This document shows, in pieces, positions 30,959 through 38,595 of a DNA stretch of 64,000 nucleotides (within the stretch, counting starts at the first letter, position 1; every line of letters begins with the position of its first letter). The translations under genes and the position numbers were made by a program. The stretch lies in assembly GCF_016756595.1 (NCBI RefSeq), contig NZ_AP023257.1, positions 2,186,001-2,250,000 on the forward strand. Reading direction: 5' to 3'. The notes under the pieces are model-generated. The model searched no databases, was not told where the DNA came from, and saw only the letters and a list, made by a program, of their open reading frames with translations. Source of the DNA: Mesorhizobium sp. L-2-11 (GTDB lineage: Bacteria > Pseudomonadota > Alphaproteobacteria > Rhizobiales > Rhizobiaceae).

Positions 30959-31906
30959 ATGCAACCAAACCCGACGCTCGATCAGCTTCAGATTCTTGTC
31001 ACCGTCGCCGACACCGGCAGTTTCTCTGCCGCCGGCCGCAAGCTCAACCGAGCGCAGTCGGTCATCAGCTACGCTATCGCCAATCTCGAGGCACAGCTTG
31101 GGCTGAAACTGTTCGAGCGCGAGGGCACGCGCGAGCCGCATCTGACCGATGTCGGCCGGGCGACGCTGGAAGATGCGCGGCGCATGGTCGGCGTATTGCA
31201 GCGCATCCGCTCTCGCGTCGACAGCCACAAGCAAGGCCTGGAGGCTGAAGTCGCGCTGTCGGTCGATGCGACGCTGCCTTCTACCGTGCTGGTGCGCGTG
31301 TTGAAGGCGTTCGAGGCGCAATTTCCAACCGTGATGCTGCGCCTGCATATCGGTACCCTCGGGCTGATCCCGGATCATGTCGTCAATGGACATGCCGATC
31401 TCGGTATTGGTGGCCTGCTGGGCGAGGTCGACGTGCATCTTGTGCGCATTGGCTTCATGTCGATGGTGCCGGCGGCCGCGCCAAGCCATCCGCTGGCGCT
31501 GCTTCCCAAGCCGGTGCCGCTGGAGGAGGTGCGCGAACACATCCAACTTGTCGTCAGCGACCAGTCCGAGCGCACCAAAGGGCGCGACTACGGCGTCTAT
31601 GCCTACCGCACCTGGCGACTTACGGATATGCGAACCAAGCATGCGCTGATGCGCGAAGGGTTGGGATGGGGCGGACTGCCGCGATGGTTGATTGCTGACG
31701 ATGTGGCCAACGGCCGGCTGGTGGAGCTCGATCTGGAGCCGTATCGCGAAGTCCGCTCGCCGCTTTATGCCATGCACCGCCCCGACCGCAGCCCGAAGCC
31801 GGCTGCGGCCTGGCTGATCGACCAGTTCAAGCGCCAGCTTGGCTGTTTCAACGAGTTCGAACCGAACCAGGCGCCTGAGGAGACAGCCCATCAATCAGCG
31901 CCATGA
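30959..31906 (+). CDS. LysR-type regulator, probable activator of azoR
   Basis: 315 aa. The N-terminal HTH reads LDQLQILVTVADTGSFSAAG and VISYAIANLEAQLGLKLFER, followed by a LysR substrate-binding domain (LIPDHVVNGHADLGIGG, RLTDMRTKHALMREGLGWGG). The 109-bp gap to divergent azoR should hold the shared binding site; no clear T-N11-A palindrome was fixed. Its 3' end overlaps the convergent TetR gene by 59 bp. Confidence 0.9.
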   Translation: MQPNPTLDQLQILVTVADTGSFSAAGRKLNRAQSVISYAIANLEAQLGLKLFEREGTREPHLTDVGRATLEDARRMVGVLQRIRSRVDSHKQGLEAEVALSVDATLPSTVLVRVLKAFEAQFPTVMLRLHIGTLGLIPDHVVNGHADLGIGGLLGEVDVHLVRIGFMSMVPAAAPSHPLALLPKPVPLEEVREHIQLVVSDQSERTKGRDYGVYAYRTWRLTDMRTKHALMREGLGWGGLPRWLIADDVANGRLVELDLEPYREVRSPLYAMHRPDRSPKPAAAWLIDQFKRQLGCFNEFEPNQAPEETAHQSAP

Positions 31907-32465
31907 GAACGGCGCGATAGTCTGCGGCTGAAGCGCCGGCCTCGATAGCGAGCGCCGCGCGGTCGAAGGCTGCGGCAAGAAGCGCGGTCAGCGCCTCCAC
32001 CGGCAATCTCATCATCGATTGCGAGCGCATCGCGGCGACGAGACCCTCGCGCAGCGAGCGGTTGCCGTGGCGGTTGTCGATTTCGTCCATGGCGGCGCGG
32101 CCGAGCACGGCCGGTCCGTCGAGCAGCAGGAGCCGGGTGCGGCCGGGTGCGCGCATGGCGGCAAGATAGGCATCCGAGCCGGCGATCAGGGCGTCGCGGG
32201 CAAACAGCGAGGGCGGCGAGGCGCGCTCGATCTCTTCAGCTACCGCCGCAGCCTCCTGCTCGACCACGGCGGCGAACAGCGCCTGCTTGTCGGCAAAGTG
32301 ATGATAGAGCGCGCCGCGCGTGACGCCGGCCGTAGCCACGATCTCGGGCGTGCCAGTCTCCGAATAGGACTTTTCGGTGAACAGTTTTCGCGCCGCTGAT
32401 ATCAGGTCGGCGCGCGTCGCTTCGGTACGATCGCGGTTGGAGCGGCGCGCAGATTCCTGTTGCAT
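31848..32465 (-). CDS. TetR-family repressor
   Basis: 205 aa. The HTH is [25 protein letters not shown] (positions about 34-58), where [20 protein letters not shown] is the TetR hallmark. The C-terminal helical domain would bind the inducer. Two matching 17-bp palindromes lie between this gene and the divergent VOC gene, so it probably represses both. The 3' end overlaps the LysR gene tail on the other strand. Confidence 0.92.
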   Translation of the reverse strand: MQQESARRSNRDRTEATRADLISAARKLFTEKSYSETGTPEIVATAGVTRGALYHHFADKQALFAAVVEQEAAAVAEEIERASPPSLFARDALIAGSDAYLAAMRAPGRTRLLLLDGPAVLGRAAMDEIDNRHGNRSLREGLVAAMRSQSMMRLPVEALTALLAAAFDRAALAIEAGASAADYRAVLMALIDGLSPQAPGSVRTR

Positions 32466-32511
32466 ACATGCAGCCTGTATGTTAGTGGATATTTACATGC
32501 AGACTGTATGT
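32466..32511. promoter_or_regulatory. Twin TetR operators, ACATGCAG-N-CTGTATGT
   Basis: Two near-identical imperfect palindromes: 32466-32482 (ACATGCAGCCTGTATGT) and 32495-32511 (ACATGCAGACTGTATGT), 29 bp centre to centre. The first abuts the TetR start codon and the second is 21 bp before the VOC start, so occupancy would block both promoters. Confidence 0.75.
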
Positions 32512-32532
32512 TATTTGACGGGAGAAGGAAAG

Positions 32533-32955
32533 ATGAAGACGACAAGCTATTACCCGGTGCTGATGACCGGCGACGTTGCCGGCACAAAAGCCTTCTATGT
32601 CGCGCATTTCAGCTTCAAGCCGCTGTTCGAGAGCGACTGGTACGTGCATCTGCAATCCACCGAGGATCGCCGCGTCAATCTCGGCATCGTCCAAGGCGAC
32701 CACGAGACGATTCCTGAGGAGGGGCGTGGCCGTACCTCCGGCCTGCTGATCAATTTCGAGGTCAAGAACCCGGATGCGGTCTACGAGCGGGTCGTAGCCG
32801 CTGGCCTGCCGATCCTGCGAACGCTGCGCGACGAACCCTTCGGTCAGCGCCATTTCATCACCAAGGATCCCAATGGCGTGCTGATCGACGTGATCAAGCC
32901 GATCCCGCCGAGCGCCGAGTTTCTGGAGCAGTTTGTTGAAGGCGCGGCGGCCTGA
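32533..32955 (+). CDS. VOC (glyoxalase/bleomycin resistance) superfamily protein
   Basis: 140 aa from ATG 32533, preceded by GGAGAAGG. Two beta-alpha-beta-beta-beta halves are visible: [20 protein letters not shown] then [19 protein letters not shown], and [19 protein letters not shown] then [20 protein letters not shown]. Members bind a metal or a hydrophobic ligand; the reaction is unknown. It is controlled with the divergent TetR gene through twin operators, which suggests a response to a toxic or xenobiotic compound. Confidence 0.87.
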   Translation: MKTTSYYPVLMTGDVAGTKAFYVAHFSFKPLFESDWYVHLQSTEDRRVNLGIVQGDHETIPEEGRGRTSGLLINFEVKNPDAVYERVVAAGLPILRTLRDEPFGQRHFITKDPNGVLIDVIKPIPPSAEFLEQFVEGAAA

Positions 32956-33065
32956 GCGCGACAGGCTGGCGGGAACTGTCTGTAGATATCACCTGAAGGC
33001 TTCAGCCGCATGGCCGGTCGTGTCTTTGCGGTCTATGCTGAGGGCTCATCAGCCTGAGCCACTCC

Positions 33066-33977
33066 ATGCGTGAAATCTGCCTTGTCCGCGCACCCTCAAA
33101 CCTTGGCCTGCGCCCGCTGAGGCCGGGTCATATTCCGGGGACGTGGCGTGCGCCTCAGGCATTGACCGAAGCCGGCTTGATCGAGACGCTTTCGCCCCTC
33201 AAAGTGGTTGATCTCGATCGGCCTGCCTATAGCACGGAGCCGCAGCCGGGCACCCGGCTGCGCAACGGCAACGCGATACGCAGCTTCAATCTCGAACTTG
33301 CCGAAGTCGTTGCCGGCGCACTGGGACAAGGCGAGTTCCCGCTGGTGGTCGGCGGCGACTGCGCGGTCCTGCTTGGCGCACTGGCTGGCGCACGGCGATC
33401 CGGTCCGCTGGCGCTGGTCCATGTCGACGGCCACAGCGATTTCCGCCATCCGGGCAACTACGACATTAACGCTTCACTTGGCTCGGCCGCCGGCATGGAC
33501 CTTGCGCTCGCCACCGGACGCGGCGAGCCGTTGCTGACCGACTGGCCCGATATCCGAGGCCCCCTTGTTGCGGACGAACAGGTGATTCAGATCGGCGAAC
33601 GCGAGAACCGCGACCGCGACTTTGCCTGGCCGGACATCAATTCGACTGCAATGACGCTGATCGATGTCTTTGCCGTGCGAGAGCTTGGCGCGGCAAAGGT
33701 TTTGGAAAAGACCTGGAACACGCTGGCGCGAACCGGCTGGCCCTATTGGGTGCATTTCGATGTCGATGCGCTCGACCAGACGGTGATGCCGGCGGTGGAT
33801 TCACCAGGCAGTCCCGGCATCGATCCCGACGATCTCGTCGCCATCCTCGCGGCGCTGGTGGCGGATCCGCGCTGTACCGGAATGGACATGACCATTTTCG
33901 ATCCGGACCTCGATCCGACTGGCGAGTTGGCAGTGCTGCTGGTTTCGCTGCTTGGCCAGATCTTTGCACCGCGATAA
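33066..33977 (+). CDS. Arginase-family hydrolase
   Basis: 303 aa. Metal motifs in order: VVGGDCAVLLGAL, VHVDGHSDF and HFDVDALDQTVMPAVDSPG, a full set for a two-Mn centre with the usual DxH replaced by DGHSD. The N-terminus CLVRAPSNLGLRPLRPGHIP is typical of rhizobial arginase-like proteins. It hydrolyses an unknown guanidino or amidino substrate. It differs strongly from the copy at 17934-18860 and is not a recent duplicate. Confidence 0.88.
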   Translation: MREICLVRAPSNLGLRPLRPGHIPGTWRAPQALTEAGLIETLSPLKVVDLDRPAYSTEPQPGTRLRNGNAIRSFNLELAEVVAGALGQGEFPLVVGGDCAVLLGALAGARRSGPLALVHVDGHSDFRHPGNYDINASLGSAAGMDLALATGRGEPLLTDWPDIRGPLVADEQVIQIGERENRDRDFAWPDINSTAMTLIDVFAVRELGAAKVLEKTWNTLARTGWPYWVHFDVDALDQTVMPAVDSPGSPGIDPDDLVAILAALVADPRCTGMDMTIFDPDLDPTGELAVLLVSLLGQIFAPR

Positions 33978-33980
33978 AGG

Positions 33981-34931
33981 TCAGCTTCGCGCCACCGGCA
34001 TCACCGTGACCTGAGCAATGCCGGAGCGGCGCACCACCGTGCACAGTGTTTCGCGGCCGATGCGCTCGGCATCGAGCAGGCGCACCAGATCGTCGACGCC
34101 GGTGACCGGGCGGCCGTCGATGGCGGCGATGATGTCGCCCTCTTTCAGGCCTGCTCTCGCCGCCGGACTGTTCGCCTCGACGCTGCGCAGGCGCACCGCC
34201 GTGCTGCTCGACACTTGCGACAAAAGGGCGGCGCGACGCGGCAGGTTTGTCGTATCGGCGGAGACACCGATGAAGGCGCGGCGGACGCGGCCGAAGCGGA
34301 TGATCTCGGAAATGACGAAATTGGCGGTGTTGGAGGCAACCGCGAAGGCGATGCCTTGCGCGCCATGGATCATGGCGGTGTTGACGCCGATGACCTCGCC
34401 CGCCGACGACACCAGCGGTCCGCCGGAATTGCCGGGGTTGAGCGCTGCGTCGGTCTGGATGACGTCGTCGATCAGCCGGCCGGTGGAGGCGCGCATCGAG
34501 CGGCCGAGCGCCGAGACAACGCCTGATGTGACGGTCCATTCGAAGCCGAGCGGGTTGCCGATGGCAATGGCGATCTGGCCACGCCGCAGGCGCTTGGAAT
34601 CGCCGAGCGGCGCGATATCGGCAAAGCTGCCGTCGGCACGCACCAGCGCGATGTCGGTGTCGGGGTCGCGGCCGAGAACACGGCCTTCTCTGGAGATGCC
34701 GTCCGGCATCGTGACACGGACGCTGCGAGCATCGCCGACGACGTGGAAGTTGGTGACGACCAGCCCATCCGGTGTGATGACGAAGCCGGAGCCTTGGCCG
34801 CCGCCGGCGCTACCGATGCGCTCGATGCGGCAGACGGCGGGACCGATGCGGTCCACGGCATCGGCGACCGTTGCCGAATAATCGTCGAGCAGCGCATCGT
34901 CGAATTGTAATTGCTGGGCTGGGAGGGACAT
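33981..34931 (-). CDS. S1C serine protease with PDZ domain, HtrA-like
   Basis: 316 aa with no signal peptide, so probably cytosolic. The trypsin fold holds catalytic His in VVTNFHVVG (about 63), Asp in DPDTDIALVR (about 93) and Ser in LNPGNSGGPLVS (about 170), all intact. A single PDZ domain follows (SVEANSPAARAGLKEGDIIA, DGRPVTGVDDLVRLL). HtrA proteases degrade misfolded proteins as trimers. It is divergent from a related protein that has lost all three catalytic residues. Confidence 0.93.
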   Translation of the reverse strand: MSLPAQQLQFDDALLDDYSATVADAVDRIGPAVCRIERIGSAGGGQGSGFVITPDGLVVTNFHVVGDARSVRVTMPDGISREGRVLGRDPDTDIALVRADGSFADIAPLGDSKRLRRGQIAIAIGNPLGFEWTVTSGVVSALGRSMRASTGRLIDDVIQTDAALNPGNSGGPLVSSAGEVIGVNTAMIHGAQGIAFAVASNTANFVISEIIRFGRVRRAFIGVSADTTNLPRRAALLSQVSSSTAVRLRSVEANSPAARAGLKEGDIIAAIDGRPVTGVDDLVRLLDAERIGRETLCTVVRRSGIAQVTVMPVARS

Positions 34932-35107
34932 GGCAGGGCTCCGTATCTTTTAGAGCAAGATGAAGGATGCCTATATGTGCGCAGCGGCCGGATCGGCCGC
35001 GACCTGACCAGATGGCCAGTCCAAACGCCCAACTAGCCGTCAGGCGAGTACCCGCCGACGCGGTGCCGAGCGATATCTGGGGTATGAAAAAAACCCAGGA
35101 GACCAAA

Positions 35108-35980
35108 ATGAGCGACTTCAATCTGAGCGCATTTTCCGACGCCATCGCCGATATCGCCGCCGCAGCGGCGCCGGCGACGGCGAGCTTCGCCACGCATCAG
35201 CATCGCACCGCGACCGCCTTCCATTGGCGCGACGGCTATTTTGTCGCTGCCGAGGAGGCGGTGGAGGCCGGCGAGGCGATCGAGCTGACGCTTTCTTCGG
35301 GCGACAAGGTGAAGGCTGAGCTGGTCGGCCGCGATCCATCCACCGGGACCGCCCTTCTCAAGCCGACCGGCGCGCCGGACGTGCCGCCGCTGACCAAGGC
35401 AGGCACGGCGCGGCCGGGCCATCTGGCCATTGCCGTCGGCAATAGCGACGGAGCGTCGCTCGCTGCATTCGGCACGGTTGGCGAGGTCGGTCCGGCCTGG
35501 CGCTCGATGCGCGGCGGTACAATCGACCGGCGCATCAATCTGGCCGTCAATGCCGGCGGCCGTTTCGAGGGCGGCCCGGTGCTCGACGCCAAGGGCGCAC
35601 TGATCGGCATGCTTTTGTTCGGCCCGCGCCGGCGGGCGCTGGTCATGCCTTACGAGACGATCGAACGGGCGGTGGCGACGCTGCGCGAGAAGGGCCATGT
35701 CGCGCGCGGCTATCTCGGCGCCGGCCTGCATCCAATCCGCAACGGCGACACGCATGGCGCCATGGTGATGAGCCTCGACGACAATGGCCCGGCGAAGGCG
35801 GCCGGCCTGCATCTTGGCGACATCATCGCGTCGTGGGACGGCGAGGCCGTGCATGGTCCGCGCGACCTGATCCGCAGGCTCGGGCCGGACAGCGCCGGCG
35901 CGTCGGTGACGCTCGGCGTGGTGCGCGGCGGCGAACGGCGCGACGTCGCGCTGACCATCGGCGAAAAGCCGCTGAACTGA
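35108..35980 (+). CDS. HtrA-like pseudoprotease with PDZ domain
   Basis: 290 aa from ATG 35108, with AGGAGACC ahead. It aligns end to end with the divergent protease but lacks the triad: the His segment reads DGYFVAAEEAVEAG, the Asp segment GRDPSTGTALLKP, and the Ser segment VNAGGRFEGGPVLDAKG. Fold glycines (LAIAVGNSDG, GMLLFGPRRRALVMPYE) and the PDZ domain (DNGPAKAAGLHLGDIIASWD) are kept. It probably acts as a binding or regulatory subunit. It is followed nine bases later by a LuxR-type regulator. Confidence 0.85.
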   Translation: MSDFNLSAFSDAIADIAAAAAPATASFATHQHRTATAFHWRDGYFVAAEEAVEAGEAIELTLSSGDKVKAELVGRDPSTGTALLKPTGAPDVPPLTKAGTARPGHLAIAVGNSDGASLAAFGTVGEVGPAWRSMRGGTIDRRINLAVNAGGRFEGGPVLDAKGALIGMLLFGPRRRALVMPYETIERAVATLREKGHVARGYLGAGLHPIRNGDTHGAMVMSLDDNGPAKAAGLHLGDIIASWDGEAVHGPRDLIRRLGPDSAGASVTLGVVRGGERRDVALTIGEKPLN

Positions 35981-35988
35981 GAAGATCG

Positions 35989-36639
35989 ATGGCAAGTCAC
36001 GGGATCACGGGGCGGCGGCTGACGGTGCTGATCGCGCTCGATGACGTCGTGCGCGCCGAGCACCTGTCCACCGCCTTTGCCGCGACCGGCGATCTGCTGC
36101 CGATCGTGGCCGATAGCAGCAATAGCGCCGACAGAGCGGATGTCGCGGTTGTCGATGAGAATAGTCTGGAACGAGGGGGCATCGAGGGCGGGGCTACCGA
36201 TACAGCGATACCTCGGGTGCTTCTGTCGCAACGAGCAAGCCGGCAGCGGCCGGCCGATACCGTGTTTGCCGTGCTGCCGGCGGCAGCGGACGATCTGCTG
36301 ATCGCTGCCGCCGCGCGACTGGCGGCGGCTGGCTATCGGATCTCGGGCGAGGGCCGCCCCTTATCCGATCGACATGACGATTTCGCCTTTCATGACGACG
36401 ACCTCTCCGACGAGGAGCCGGTCGACGAGAGCGCCGGCCGGCCGGCGCTTTCGCCGCGCGAGAGCGAAGTGCTGGCGCTTTTGGCCGAGGGCGCGCCCAA
36501 CAAGGTGATTGCGCGGCGCCTGAACATTTCCGTGCATACGGCCAAGTTCCACGTCGCGGCGATCCTGATCAAGCTTGGTGCGGCCAACCGCACCGACGCG
36601 ATCGCCATCGCCATGCGCCAAGGCCTGGTGCTGGTCTGA
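35989..36639 (+). CDS. LuxR-type HTH regulator with degenerate receiver-like domain
   Basis: 216 aa from ATG 35989, nine bases after the pseudoprotease stop, so cotranscribed. The C-terminal LuxR/NarL HTH is PALSPRESEVLALLAEGAPN then KVIARRLNISVHTAKFHVAA. The N-terminal part (TVLIALDDVVRAEHLSTAFA) resembles a receiver, but no clear phospho-Asp sits in the usual place, so it may be regulated without phosphorylation. It could link the pseudoprotease to gene control. Confidence 0.83.
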   Translation: MASHGITGRRLTVLIALDDVVRAEHLSTAFAATGDLLPIVADSSNSADRADVAVVDENSLERGGIEGGATDTAIPRVLLSQRASRQRPADTVFAVLPAAADDLLIAAAARLAAAGYRISGEGRPLSDRHDDFAFHDDDLSDEEPVDESAGRPALSPRESEVLALLAEGAPNKVIARRLNISVHTAKFHVAAILIKLGAANRTDAIAIAMRQGLVLV

Positions 36640-36645
36640 CGGGGA

Positions 36646-37035
36646 CTACAAAGCCGGTTCGATATCCGTCAGCCGGAAATCGTCGCTCTTGAACAGCAGT
36701 GGCATGGCTTCGAGACGGGCCGTGGCATAGGCGATGCAGTCGCCGAAATTTAAGGCGGCCGGATGCCGGCCTTTGCCATAGCGCAGGAAGGCCTGACGGG
36801 CCACAGCGGCATGGTCGGCCGTAAAAGGGATCGTCTCGATCGATGCGGTGCGCAAAAAGGCTTCGAAGCGGTCGACGATCTGGTCTTGCCAGCGGCCGAC
36901 CAGCACCATCGTCGTCTCAAGCAGGGTCGGTGCCGCGAGCAGCCGCCTTTCAGCCTGAGCGATCGCCAGCACCAAACGATCATAGCCTGGTTCCGTGCGC
37001 AAAATAGCGACGAGGGCAGAGGAGTCGATGATCAT
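36646..37035 (-). CDS. vapC: VapC-type PIN-domain toxin
   Basis: 129 aa. PIN acidic residues: first Asp in MIIDSSALVAIL (position 4), Glu in LLETTMVLVGRW (about 40), and the C-terminal Asp pair in ALNFGDCIAYATA and LFKSDDFRLTDI. The enzyme would be a Mg-dependent RNase that cleaves tRNA or rRNA when free of antitoxin. Its start overlaps vapB by four bases. It converges with the LuxR gene (6-bp gap). Confidence 0.92.
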   Translation of the reverse strand: MIIDSSALVAILRTEPGYDRLVLAIAQAERRLLAAPTLLETTMVLVGRWQDQIVDRFEAFLRTASIETIPFTADHAAVARQAFLRYGKGRHPAALNFGDCIAYATARLEAMPLLFKSDDFRLTDIEPAL

Positions 37036-37298
37036 CGCGTCGGGATTCCAAGTTCGTCATAGCCGAGGATTTCGTCTTCGGTCATCGCATCTTGGCGTTT
37101 CGGTATCTGTGCGGCTGTTTCGGCGATTGCCATCAGGCGCTGAAAAAGGTCGTCGGCCTCGTCGCGCGGCACAAGCCGCTCGCGCGCAACTTCGCGCTCG
37201 AGGCTTTGACGGATCGCTTCCGTCACCGACACGCGACGACGGCGGGCAAGTTCCCGCGCCAATTGCTCGACTTCGGTGTTCTTGATCGACAGGGCCAT
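37032..37298 (-). CDS. vapB: VapB-type antitoxin
   Basis: 88 aa. The N-terminus ALSIKNTEVEQLARELARRR then VSVTEAIRQSLEREVARERL is the ribbon-helix-helix form of the PSK/VapB family. The acidic C-terminus (MTEDEILGYDELGIPTR) should wrap the toxin. It binds its own promoter with VapC as co-repressor; an inverted repeat lies three bases ahead of the start. Confidence 0.9.
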   Translation of the reverse strand: MALSIKNTEVEQLARELARRRRVSVTEAIRQSLEREVARERLVPRDEADDLFQRLMAIAETAAQIPKRQDAMTEDEILGYDELGIPTR

Positions 37299-37300
37299 TC

Positions 37301-37328
37301 TATATTCAACCTCTTTTTACAGAATATA
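37301..37328. promoter_or_regulatory. Inverted repeat upstream of vapB
   Basis: TATATTC-N14-GAATATA lies directly before the vapB start codon, in the AT-rich promoter. It fits a VapBC autoregulation site. Confidence 0.5.
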
Positions 37329-37463
37329 TACTGCTTCGCCGTTGAGTCCATAGATTCGTGGCGGCTCCGCAGCGTCACCATCTCTCGATGCTCCCCGCTC
37401 TTGTATCCGGCGACGGCGCGGGCAAGGATCGCGACCAACAGAATTGCAAGGGAGACGCAAAAC

Positions 37464-38330
<867 letters not shown>

Positions 38331-38355
38331 GGATGCCTGGAGCCGGAAACAAAAC

Positions 38356-38382
38356 CCCGCCGGCGAGGGGGTACCGGCGGGG
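38356..38382 (-). terminator. Strong GC hairpin with T-tract on the minus strand
   Basis: CCCCGCCGG-N9-CCGGCGGGG, preceded on the + strand by AAAA, so a minus-strand transcript ends in TTTT. It probably terminates the OmpA-like gene, although about 210 bases past its stop, and also faces the SDR end. A second hairpin, GTCCCG-N7-CGGGAC, follows at 38389-38407. Confidence 0.65.
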
Positions 38383-38560
38383 CTCATGTGTCCCGCTGGA
38401 GTCGGGACAGGGCAGGGAAGCCCTAGCCAGAATCTGGGGTGGATGACCTCGCGATTCAATGCCTGGTTAATCGCGACTTACATTCTCCTTCAACCTCGGC
38501 TCATTGCCGGAAATCGCCCATCCCGGTGAAACCGGAGTGGGCAACGTCTTCCCGCATAGA

Positions 38561-38588
38561 TTCCAGAAACCAGTTCAGGTTTCTGGAA
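38561..38588. repeat. Perfect 11-bp hairpin next to the OmpA-like stop
   Basis: TTCCAGAAACC-AGTTCA-GGTTTCTGGAA lies seven bases after the stop at 38596 in the direction of transcription. There is no T-tract. It may protect the mRNA 3' end or be part of the termination zone. Confidence 0.6.
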
Positions 38589-38595
38589 CTGCGAG

